From the NCBI GenBank assembly GCA_029834535.1, contig JAQMWT010000479.1, positions 109,851-173,850 of the forward strand: DNA of 64,000 nucleotides, written 5' to 3'. This DNA is from Chrysophaeum taylorii. Lineage: Eukaryota; Sar; Pelagophyceae; Pelagomonadales; Pelagomonadaceae. The notes under the pieces were generated by a model. That model had not been told where the DNA came from. It saw only the letters and a program-made list of their open reading frames with translations, and searched no databases. Both the position numbers and the translations under genes were made by a program. Shown piece after piece: positions 18,721-28,131 of the stretch (positions within the stretch are counted from its first letter, which is position 1; each line of letters starts with the position of its first letter).

Positions 18721-19029
18721 CTTATTCTCAACATTTTTCGGGATTTGTTACGCGAACCAGGTGTGCGGCGACCCGATGACGCCCACGAGCCGTTCAAGGC
18801 TCGAAACGGCCCTCCATAGTCCCTCGCACTCCTGAAATTCGTATGAAAGCGCGAAGGCAGGTTTTGGAGACGCTACAAGACTAGCGTCGAAATTAGGCAC
18901 TTTTTTGGGGGTTCCGCGGGCACATCTTTTTTTCTTTCGGCAAAATACTACGAAGATCGCCTCAAAGCCACACGGGCCGCCAGACGCCGGAGCTTTGGTC
19001 GAGATGTAAGAGGGTCCCGTGTGGACCTC

Positions 19030-19738
19030 CTGGGCCACCAATCATCATGGTATAGAAGGGCAGGCGGAGTCCATGACGTCTCGCGGCTGGGGGCGGTGTT
19101 GGGGGCGGTGTTGGAAGCTTGCAGCAAGGTTGGCAAGGGACTCAGAGCCACTTGTCGCAGTGGAGGAGCGGTGCGCATGGCGATAGGCTTGTCGACCTTG
19201 GCCTTGCAGTCGAAGATGCCGAGGGTGTACGTCTTAATTTTATGTTTTGTGCGGCGCGTTCTCCTCGGTCTCTAAGTTCTCGCTGTGGCCAGGGATGTTT
19301 GGCTGCGGTCCGCCACTTGGCCCGGTTGGCGTCGAGAGGGCGCTGGCGGCACGAGCCGGCGATGGCTTCATGCTTCAGGAAGTTACGGCAGTACCAGTTG
19401 TCCAACTTCCTGCCGTCCCAGAGGATGCCACCGGAACCGTTGCGCTTCATCTTCCCAGAGTCATCGAGCTGGGCAAACTTCGGCGACCAGATGGTCTTTT
19501 TGACGAGCACCTGCGCGTGCGCAATGACCAGCTCCTTGTAGACCGGTTATTTAATCTCGCGAAGCTTGACGACGATGCTCACCACCTTCGCACGGGCTTC
19601 CTTGAGGTAGCAAGCCTTCCGACCCGAGATCTTCGACGCAGAGATGTTGTCGGCAACGTAGGTGTTGATCGCGTTCTCTGACCACGCCACGTCTTCGCCG
19701 TACAGCCGGTTACGCTCATTGATGATCACGTTGAGCCC
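19030..19738 (-). pseudogene. Dead transposase-like gene, left copy
   Basis: The minus strand reads NVIINERNRLYGEDVAW (helix-turn-helix-like), then KVVSIVVKLREIK and an in-frame TAA. It resumes with YKELVIAHAQVLVKKTIWSP, DDSGKMKRNGSGGILWD and DNWYCRNFLKHEAI. The layout (a HTH, a stretch about a long helix, then an aromatic W-C-R-N-F block) resembles the N-terminal half of pogo/Tc-like transposases common in algae and oomycetes, but no DDE residues are seen. An inverted copy with the same breaks lies at 30126-30810. Family assignment is tentative; the relation between the two copies is plain. Confidence 0.5.
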
Positions 19739-20159
19739 GCGCGTCGCACCCTTCGCCTAGAGTGGGGCCCAGTCTGTAGACGAAATCACTATCTTGCACG
19801 TAGAATCTTCCCACAAAGAAAAGAGACCTGAGAGGTTATGAGAATAACAAGTGCAGGGCAGTAAGTTCACCTAGTCCCAATCTCTAACCCCAGTAAGCTC
19901 ACCTGGTCTCAGTAAGTTTCATAAAAGTTCACCTGGTCAGTAAGTTCACCTAGCTCACACTAACTCCTTTGAGCTCGAACTCCTTTGAGCTCGTCGCTCT
20001 CGCCTCCGCCAATCTAAGCTGCTTCGATCCGCACGCGCCGCCAACCTTTGAGTGAGTTTACTCTAAAAACCCTTTGCTCTAAAACCCCAGTATGTTCACC
20101 TGGTCCCAGTTTCACCTGGTCACTCAGTTCACCTAGTCCCAATCTCAAACCCCAGTAAG

Positions 20160-20590
20160 TTCACGTGGTCCCAGTAAGTTTGTTGATCGTTTGGCGTAGG
20201 CGGGCCTTAAGGGATACAGGTTGGAGGAGCCTCGGTGACAACGACACGATCGATCATGTATCTGGTACCGTTGCAGTGGCCGTGCGACGGGTCGAGGTTT
20301 CGAAGACCTTAAGCTCGCGCTCAAAGTCAGCATCCCGTTGGTTGTCAGGGAGTTGAAAACTCTACTGTAAAGAGCGAGGCGTCGTCTTCCGACCCAGCCT
20401 AGTCAGCCGAAAAGAACTCCGACGCCTCGTCTCCGGGAAAAAAAGGCCGCGGTCATACGCGCGTTGTCAGCATCGACAGCATCGTTTCGACGGGGCGTGA
20501 GAATGGCGCGCTGAAAGAGCCGCCGCGGGTCGTGGAAATAGTCTGCGAGGTCGCCGTAGACGGCTTGGAGGATCACTGTCTGGCTCTCGC
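20160..20590 (-). pseudogene. PIF1-like helicase fragment, array unit 1 (short form)
   Basis: This is a minus-strand remnant of the Helitron-type PIF1 helicase C-terminal half. It is related to the longer units at 21900, 23335 and 24770 but lacks the segment with the SQGQT motif, and its frame is broken. It retains the NDAVDADNAR-like and LRNLDPSHGHCNGTRYM-type blocks in shifted frames. Confidence 0.6.
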
Positions 20591-21079
20591 GCCTACCTGA
20601 TCCTTACTCTCGCGCCTACCTGATCCTTACCCTAAATCGAGGGACAGATGACCCCGACTAGGTCCCGCGTACTTATCTCCGCCCGTCAAGCACATCCTTC
20701 ATACCCCACAAACCCACCCACATCCTTCATGCTCCCCACACACACCCCCCCCTCTTAGCAGTCGACATTTAAAGACAGACAGACAGACATCTGTCGATTA
20801 GTAGTTAGGACAAGTGCAGGCCAGTAAGTTCACCTAGTCCCAATCTCTAACCCCAGTAAGTTCGGCGTAAACCCAATCTCTAACCCCAGTAAGTTCGGCG
20901 TAAACTCACACCCACTCTCCTTTGAGCCCGTCGCTCTCACCCCCGCCAAGCTGCTTTGATCCGCACGCGCCGCTACCCTTTAGTTTACTCTAAAAGCTTA
21001 GTATGTTCACCACCTGGTCCCAGTAAGTTCACCTGGTCACTCAGTTCACCTAGTCCCAATCTCAAACCTCAGTAAGTTC

Positions 21080-21500
21080 ACCTGGCTCTTGTTGATCGTT
21101 TGGCGTAGGCGGGCCTTAAGGGGTACAGGGTGGAGGAGCCTCGGTGACAACGACACGATCGATCATGTATCTGGTACCGTTGCAGTGGCCGTGCGACGGG
21201 TCGAGATTGCGAAGACATTAAGCTCGCGATCAAAGTCAGCATGCCGTTGGTTGTCAGGGAGTTGAGAACTCTACTGTAAAGAGCGAGGCGTCGTCTTCCG
21301 ACCCAGCCTAGTCAGCCGAACTCCGAACTCCGACGCCTCGTCTCCGGGAAAAAAAGGCCGCGGTCATGCGCGCGTTGTCAGCATCGACAACATCGTTTCG
21401 ACGGGGCGTGAGAATGGCGCGCTGAAAGAGCCGCCGCGGCTCGTGGAAATAGTCTGCGAGGTCGCTGTAGACGGCTTGGAGGATCACTGTCTGGCTCTCG
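21080..21500 (-). pseudogene. PIF1-like helicase fragment, array unit 2 (short form)
   Basis: This has the same organisation as unit 1, on the minus strand, without the SQGQT block. A small change (CCGAACTCCGAACTCCGACG, a local duplication) distinguishes it from the other units. Confidence 0.6.
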
Positions 21501-21899
21501 CGCCTACCTGATCCTTACCCTAAATCGAGGGACAAACAAACAGACAAACATCTGTCGATGAGTAGTTAAGAAGACACAAGTGCAGGCCAGTAAGTTCGCC
21601 AGTAAGTTCACCTATTGGTCCCAATCTCTAACCCCAGTAAGTTCACCTGGTCCCAGTAAGTTCACCTAGTCCCAATCTCTAACCCCAGTAAATTCGGCGT
21701 AAGCCCACTCGTGCTCACACCCACTCACCCCACTCTCCCTTGAGCTCGTCGCTCTCACCCCCGCCAATCTAAGCTGCTTTGATCCGCACACGCCGCTAAC
21801 CTTTGAGTTTACTCTAAAAACCCCAGTAAGTTCACTTGGTCCCAGTAAGTTCACCTGGTCACTCAGTTCACCTAGTCCCAATCTCAAACCCCAGTAAGT

Positions 21900-22514
21900 T
21901 CACCTGGTCCCAGTAAGTTCACCTACCGTGCGCGTGTAGACGCCGGGAGGGGGCTTATCGGTATTGCGCAGCACGTGTGGGGTAGGGTGGAGTCGTCGAC
22001 TCAGAAGAGGATATCCTCGGGGTTGCCGATCGACAGAGAGCCACGTAGAGCTGGACGTGGCAGAAGACGGGCTTGGGCGAGAGGACGCCGACCTCGCGGG
22101 GCGTCTGGCCCTGGCTCTTGGTGATCGTTTGGCGTCGGCGGGCCTTACGGGATACAGGTTGGAGGAGCCTCGGTGACAACGACACGATCGATCATGTATC
22201 TGGTACCGTTGCAGTGGCCGTGCGACGGGTCGAGGTTGCGAAGACTTTAAGCTCGCGATCAAAGTCAGCATGCCGTTGGTTGTCAGGGAGTTGAAAACTC
22301 GACTATAAAGAGCGAGGCGTCGTCTTCCGACCCAGCCTAGCCAGCCGAAAAGAACTCCGACGCCTCGTCTCCGGGAAAAAAAGGCCGCGGTCATGCGCGC
22401 GTTGTCAGCATCGACAACATCGTTTCGACGGGGCGTGAGAATGGCGCGCTGAAAGAGCCGCCGCGGGTCGTGGAAATAGTCTGCGAGGTCGCCGTAGACG
22501 GCTTGGAGGATCAC
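21900..22514 (-). pseudogene. PIF1-like helicase fragment, array unit 3 (long form)
   Basis: On the minus strand, in order but in three frames: VYGDLADYFHDPRRLFQRAI and LTPRRNDVVDADNARM, then SLTTNGM, then LRNLDPSHGHCNGTRYMIDR, then TITKSQGQTPREVGVLSPKP and VFCHVQLYVALCR. These are the conserved C-terminal motifs of PIF1 helicases carried by Helitrons (family forms are NKSQGQT, VFSHGQLYVALSR). At least two frameshifts and a TAA after TCIP show that it is dead. The broken frame happens to leave a 204-codon opening from 22514, which is not a real protein. Confidence 0.8.
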
Positions 22515-22587
22515 TGTCTGGCTCTCTCGCGCCTACCTGATCCTTACTCTCGCGCCTACCTGATCCTTACCCTAAATCGAGGGACAA

Positions 22588-22618
<31 letters not shown>

Positions 22619-23334
22619 AACATCTAGAAAACCCTTGGGGTTTCTAAAAAGAGAGATCGAAGAAGTTTGAGCGAGAATCTGAAGAAGTTAGAGCGAGAAT
22701 CTGGGGTGGTTGCGTTGCGTACGTCTCGATGTTGCCCTCCCCTCGCCCTAGAAGATATAACGATCACAATCGTGGCGTCACAGCGAACTTGCGTCACAGC
22801 AGATTCCGAACCGAGCATTGTGGACAGATTCCGAACCGAGCATTGTGGATTATGCGCCACGCCCTCCTCCTCATTATCATGCTAACGACCGACGCGCCGT
22901 CCTCCTCCTTCACCGCCGCCACCGCCGCCTTCAGAGACCTCGCCGACGACGAAATTCTCGCGCTCTGGCGCGATCGCAACGAACGATGCGAACCCTGTTC
23001 GGCCGAGGGATGCTGTCGATTAGTAGTTAGGACAAGTGCAGGCCAGTAAGTTCGCCAGTAAGTTCACCTGGTCCCAATCTCTAACCCCAGTAAGTTCACC
23101 TGGTCCCAGTAAGTTCACCTATCCCATCTGTTTAGTAGTTCGGTGTAAGCCCACTCGTGCTACATCCACTCACCTCTCCTTCGAGCTCGTCGCTCTCACC
23201 TCCGCCAATCTAAGCTGCTTTGATCCTACACGCCGCTCCTTTGCGTTCACTCTAAAAACCCCAGTAAGTTCACTGGTCCAGTAAGTTCACCTGGTCACTA
23301 AGTTCACCTAGTCCCAATCTCAAACCCAGTAAGT

Positions 23335-23949
23335 TCACCTGGTCCCAGTAAGTTCACCTACCGTGCGCGAGTAGACGCCGGGAGGGGGCTTATCGGTATT
23401 GCGCAGCACGTGTGGGGTAGGGTGGAGTCGTCGACTCAGAAGAGGATATCCTCGGGGTTGCCGATCGACAGAGAGCCACGTAGAGCTGGACGTGGCAGAA
23501 GACGGGCTTGGGCGAGAGGACGCCGACCTCGCGGGGCGTCTGGCCCTGGCTCTTGGTGATCGTTTGGCGTCGGCGGGCCTTACGGGATACAGGTTGGAGG
23601 AGCCTCGGTGACAACGACACGATCGATCATGTATCTGGTACCGTTGCAGTGGCCGTGCGACGGGTCGAGGTTGCGAAGACTTTAAGCTCGCGATCAAAGT
23701 CAGCATGCCGTTGGTTGTCAGGGAGTTGAAAACTCGACTGTAAAGAGCGAGGCGTCGGCTTCCGACCCAACCTAGTCGGCCGAAAAGAACTCCGACGCCT
23801 CGTCTTCGGGAAAAAAAGGCCGCGGTCATGCGCGCGTTGTCAGCATCGACAACATCGTTTCGACGGGGCGTGAGAATGGCGCGCTGAAAGAGCCGCCGCG
23901 GGTCGTGGAAATAGTCTGCGAGGTCGCCGTAGACGGCTTGGAGGCTCAC
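23335..23949 (-). pseudogene. PIF1-like helicase fragment, array unit 4 (long form)
   Basis: Nearly identical to unit 3 with the same frameshifts, so the unit was amplified after the gene had died. It carries a few unique point changes, for example GGCGTCGGCTTCCG where unit 3 has GGCGTCGTCTTCCG. Confidence 0.8.
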
Positions 23950-24020
23950 TGTCTGGCTCTCGCGCCTACCTGATCCGTACTCTCGCGCCTACCTGATCCT
24001 TACCCTAAATCGAGGGACAA

Positions 24021-24051
<31 letters not shown>

Positions 24052-24769
24052 AACATCTAGAAAACCCTTGGGGTTTCTAAAAAGAGAGATCGAAGAAGTT
24101 TGAGCGAGAATCTGAAGAAGTTAGAGCGAGAATCTGGGGTGGTTGCGTTGCGTACGTCTCGATGTTGCCCTCCCCTCGCCCTAGAAGATATAACGATCAC
24201 AATCGTGGCGTCACAGCAGATTCCGAACCGAGCATTGTGGACAGATTCCGAACCGAGCATTGTGGATTATGCGCCACGCCCTCCTCCTCATTATCATGCT
24301 AACGACCGACGCGCCGTCCTCCTCCTTCACCGCCGCCACCGCCGCCTTCAGAGACCTCGCCGACGACGAAATTCTCGCGCTCTGGCGCGATCGCAACGAA
24401 CGATGCGAACCCTGTTCGGCCGAGGGATGCTGTCGATTAGTAGTTAGGACAAGTGCAGGCCAGTAAGTTCGCCAGTAAGTTCACCTGGTCCCAATCTCTA
24501 ACCCCAGTAAGTTCACCTGGTCCCAGTAAGTTCACCTAGTCCCAATCTCTAACCCCAGTAAATTCGGCGTAAGCCCACTCGTGCTCACACCCACTCACCC
24601 CACTCTCCTTCGAGCTCGTCGCTCTCACCCCCGCCAATCTAGGCTGCTTTGATCCGCACACGCCGCTAACCTTCGAGTTTACTCTAAAAACCCCAGTAAG
24701 CTCACTTGGTCCCAGTAAGTTCACCTGGTCACTCAGTTCACCTAGTCCCAATCTCAAACCCCAGTAAGT

Positions 24770-25384
24770 TCACCTGGTCCCAGTAAGTTCACCTACCGTG
24801 CGCGAGTAGACGCCGGGAGGGGGCTTATCGGTATTGCGCAGCACGTGTGGGGTAGGGTGGAGTCGTCGACTCAGAAGAGGATATCCTCGGGGTTGCCGAT
24901 CGACAGAGAGCCACGTAGAGCTGGACGTGGCAGAAGACGGGCTTGGGCGAGAGGACGCCGACCTCGCGGGGCGTCTGGCCCTGGCTCTTGGTGATCGTTT
25001 GGCGTCGGCGGGCCTTACGGGATACAGGTTGGAGGAGCCTCGGTGACAACGACACGATCGATCATGTATCTGGTACCGTTGCAGTGGCCGTGCGACGGGT
25101 CGAGGTTGCGAAGACTTTAAGCTCGCGATCAAAGTCAGCATGCCGTTGGTTGTCAGGGAGTTGAAAACTCGACTGTAAAGAGCGAGGCGTCGGCTTCCGA
25201 CCCAACCTAGTCGGCCGAAAAGAACTCCGACGCCTCGTCTTCGGGAAAAAAGGCCGCGGTCATGCGCGCGTTGTCAGCATCGACAACATCGTTTCGACGG
25301 GGCGTGAGAATGGCGCGCTGAAAGAGCCGCCGCGGGTCGTGGAAATAGTCTGCGAGGTCGCCGTAGACGGCTTGGAGGCTCACT
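24770..25384 (-). pseudogene. PIF1-like helicase fragment, array unit 5 (long form)
   Basis: Nearly identical to unit 4 and sharing its private changes. One base is lost in the poly-A run near 25245 (six A against seven), which breaks the longest opening further. It ends in a CAGACAGACAAACAAACAG tail before unique sequence at 25512. Confidence 0.8.
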
Positions 25385-25595
25385 GTCTGGCTCTCGCGCC
25401 TACCTGATCCGTACTCTCGCGCCTACCTGATCCTTACCCTAAATCGAGGGACAAACAGACAGACAGACAAACAAACAGACAGACAGACAAACATCTGTCG
25501 ATTAGTAGTTAGGACAACGGTTTAGGGTGCGACGATTCCAGAAGATTCCGGGCTGAAGCATACATCCGAGACAGAGTTATTGGAGATGGACGTTA

Positions 25596-25863
25596 CACAG
25601 GGGTATATATAGCCCCGGGCACTCGCACACACCAGGACCGGCATTCCTACCCTCGCCTTTTGGTTATGGGCCCTTAAAGCGCTCGAGGTGGTTCGCGCGT
25701 TCGAATCCGCCCCACCGCTGCGCCGCAAGGAGTGTGTGAGTGGCTCCGAAGCAGTTGCCATCGCCAACTGCTGGAGCCCCATCGTCTAGCACACGCACTA
25801 GACCCCGGGTAGGAATGCCGGTCCTGGTGTGTGCGAGTGCCCGGGGCTATATATACCCCTGTG
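25596..25863. mobile_element. Foldback/MITE element with perfect 57-bp terminal inverted repeats
   Basis: Positions 25596-25652 and 25807-25863 are perfect reverse complements over 57 bp, starting CACAGGGGTATATATAGCCC. The element is flanked by a 5-bp direct repeat, CGTTA, at 25591-25595 and 25864-25868. The 154-bp interior has no protein frame; it contains GTTCGAATCCGCCCC (resembling a pol III B box) and a hairpin GCAGTTG/CAACTGC. Perfect arms suggest a young insertion. The superfamily is not clear from CACAG ends with a 5-bp duplication. Confidence 0.85.
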
Positions 25864-25950
25864 CGTTAGCCGAATTGCCTCATATCTCTACCCACATCTG
25901 TGGAGCACTGTGTGTTCTCTGTTATCCGGTAGGAGTCTTTCCCGTTTGTT

Positions 25951-26328
25951 CTAGTGCGCGTTTTCTTTAGCAAAGTAGCTGGCGAACTTCGCATAGAAGC
26001 CCGGCGAGGCGCGTATCTGCTCGTCTGCAGGCCCGAGAGCTCCGCCGTCTACTACGCGCGCAAAGAGCCGCTTGGCGTTTTGCTTTAGTTTGGTCCGCAA
26101 CACACTCTTGAGCCCGCTGTGCGAATACGGCCCAAGGTCGCCGTCGCCACCATCGAACCCCGTCGAAAAATATCCCAATGTCCGTAATCCGAGCTCCCCC
26201 TTCAGTATCCCCCGGGCCGAAATCCGAGCTCCGCCTTCAGAATATTTGTTCGCCTTATCAAATTCTCGCGAAAGACTCGTGATTGTCTGTGTCAAACAAT
26301 ATAATTCGTTGAGTGTGGGCGAGCGCAC
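25951..26328 (-). CDS. Hypothetical protein or remnant, unknown
   Basis: A 125-codon minus-strand opening has a protein-like composition, for example LKSVLRTKLKQNAKRLFARV and SPGFYAKFASYFAKEN at the end. Its middle contains a duplicated AATCCGAGCTCC block, visible in the DNA near 26185 and 26220. It lies in transposon-rich DNA and may be a piece of an element gene. No family recognised. Confidence 0.3.
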   Translation of the reverse strand: MRSPTLNELYCLTQTITSLSREFDKANKYSEGGARISARGILKGELGLRTLGYFSTGFDGGDGDLGPYSHSGLKSVLRTKLKQNAKRLFARVVDGGALGPADEQIRASPGFYAKFASYFAKENAH

Positions 26329-27520
26329 GTCGTGCGTTTCGATCTAACAGGAATTTGCAGATGCCGTCCCGTGCTTCCCACAGGTCGCTCGTGGAGTTCG
26401 AGTCCGCAAAGGTTCGTATGCAGCTGGGCTCCTCGTCGTGCAAAGGTTCGTATGCAGCTGGGCTCCTCGTCGTGCCGGTTGTCCCCTCCGCCATCGTAAA
26501 CGGTACGCGCTTCGTCGACTGCGTGCTCTATTCGTCCCCTATCACCCTCGGTGCACTGTCGTTCGCCATGTTTCCCGCGTTCCGCTTCGTGTGTCTGCAC
26601 CGCGCCGTCGAAAGTGCTTGACTTCGCATGTCCAGAAGTGGAGGCAGCACGGTGCTCGAGGTGTTCTGCGTCTGCTTTTCGCTGGTTGACGTCTCCTTCG
26701 TGCGCCCGCCTCCGTGCTCACACTACATCGCGCCTGTTTGCCGCCCGATGGTGTTTTCTCCGGACTGTGTGCGGCTGCCTTCGCACTGCCTGACTCAGCT
26801 CGAAGAACTCTGCGAGAAACTTCAAGGTGCTTTTGTGAAGTGCCCGTCGGCGCCAATTCGTCCACGTGGCCCTTTATAACTACTTCTGTCAGACAGCTTG
26901 CATGCTTCTTGGAGAGAGTATCGCGCACGCTTTGTTGCTCTTCCCGACAGCTCAACCTCCGCGCCAAGACGTGTTGCAACCTATACCAAGTCGCATTGAA
27001 CTTGATCCCTCAGCCGTCGGCATCCACAGCTGTCGACGGCTACAACGGGCAGTGCCGCGGCAGGGGCGTTTTACTTCGTATGGGATACACATTCCCGCGC
27101 GAAGTCATAGCCCCTTTGACGTCGCAAAAATGGTTTTGCACCCAACAACGCTGATGACCCGGCAGGTAACGCCTACAGTGGTCATTTTCGCGGCTAACCA
27201 ACAGCTGGTGGTCTTTGTTTTAGTAAGCCCCCCTCGCGTACTGAGCCTCCGGCAATCGTCCTCCTAAAACACGCAGCGCAAGACAGTGTGGTTTTTACGA
27301 CGAAGCGATTGAAATTGGTAGGTCGGGCGATGCTTTGCTTGGTGCACGGCTGCGGCCTACTTGATGTTTTCACGCGACTACTCAGTGAATCGGGCCTCGA
27401 CTTTGTGACGCGCGCCGACTCCTTTCACCTGCAGCCCGGCGAGGGAGGTCGGCGGCCGTACGCTGCGCATTGAGATCTCGATGGCATCCGGCGCGTTTTT
27501 GTGCCACCTCCACCAGTGCT
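26329..27520. other. Intergenic/accessory DNA without a recognisable gene
   Basis: Several short frames exist on both strands, but none has a recognisable motif. One minus-strand piece near 26850, KGHVDELAPTGTSQKHLEVS, looks protein-like and may be transposon debris. A perfect 34-bp tandem duplication sits at 26406-26473. Confidence 0.5.
26406..26473 (+). repeat. Perfect 34-bp direct tandem duplication
   Basis: The unit beginning GCAAAGGTTCGTATGCAGCT and ending CCTCGTCGT occurs twice head to tail (26406-26439 and 26440-26473) without a mismatch. Confidence 0.8.
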
Positions 27521-27776
27521 GGGGTCGGATAAGAAAACGAGACTAGCCCGCGCCGCAACGACGGGTCCTACAACGCGTGGGCTTTTTCCTTTTTTTGCGT
27601 GAGGGGACGAAAGGATGCCGACTTCACTATGGGGACTAGTTCCATCGCGACGATCTCGCGGCGTGGCGGCACATACTGCTTGAGTACAAATGAACATAGC
27701 TCAGCGATCCGTTGAGTATGTCTTAGTACAAACTGAAACATAGTTAACGGCTCGTACGAACTTTCTTATCCGACAC
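27521..27776 (-). mobile_element. hAT-like MITE, copy A
   Basis: About 255 bp bounded by GGGTCGGATAAGAAA at the left and TTTCTTATCCGAC at the right. It is the reverse complement of the element at 54231-54488, with over 90% identity by eye. It has no coding capacity. Its flanks show no clean target duplication, unlike copy B, so its outer ends may have changed. Confidence 0.75.
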
Positions 27777-28009
27777 CAGATACCAGTGGCGAGCACTTCT
27801 TACGCGGCTCAAAGAACAAACACTGCGCTCGCCACCCTAATAGCGCCACACAAACGACCACAGTCTGTCTGTAAGAGCATACGAAGTACTTTCTGAAGTA
27901 TGATGCGAGACACGAATTGGCAATCAGCAGCTTGCTTTGCGTCGAGCTAGAGAAATGAGGTCGATAAGGGTAGTGCAAATAGTAGTAAGATTCAGGGAGG
28001 ATAACGGGG

Positions 28010-28092
28010 CAAGAGCAACCGGAACCGGAGGAACCGGAGAGGAACCGGAGACGAACCGGAGACGAACCGGAGAGGAACCGGAACCGGAAGCA
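28010..28092 (+). repeat. Simple tandem repeat of GAACCGGA-type units
   Basis: Variants of AACCGGAG and GAACCGGAGAC recur about nine times just downstream (3') of FMO copy 2. The repeat is non-coding. Confidence 0.75.
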
Positions 28093-28131
28093 AATAGGTG
28101 CCCTTGAGAAGCAGGTATCTCCGAGGCTCCG

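Larger units (their letters stand above)
19847..25511. repeat. Tandem array of five composite units (Helitron-type helicase fragments plus short satellite)
   Basis: Five units start at ACAAGTGCAGG (19847, 20810, 21576, 23032, 24449). Each has a head of short repeats built on CCAGTAAGTTCACCTGGTCC, a body encoding a dead minus-strand PIF1-like helicase fragment, and a tail of CAGACAGACAAACA repeats, closed by CTGTCGATTAGTAGTTAGG. Units 1 and 2 are shorter and lack the SQGQT part of the helicase. Units 3-5 keep it, and matching points are exactly 1,435 bp apart in the last three (21955, 23390, 24825). Units 3 and 4 also carry a ~420-bp segment beginning TCTAGAAAACCCTTGGGG. The sequence of units 3-5 is nearly identical, so amplification is recent. 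Confidence 0.9.

Noticed and set aside
21900-24449. 204-codon openings in array units taken as real proteins
   Set aside because: They cross the PIF1 frameshifts: only the first ~70 codons match the helicase, and the rest is out-of-frame Arg/Ser-rich sequence.
19847-25511. CRISPR-like or telomere array
   Set aside because: The short AGTAAGTTCACC repeats are clustered without regular unique spacers, the context is eukaryotic, and units contain helicase debris.
25680-25730. tRNA gene suggested by GTTCGAATCCGCCCC
   Set aside because: The T-stem does not pair properly around the loop, and no acceptor stem or matching D arm is found. It lies inside the foldback element.
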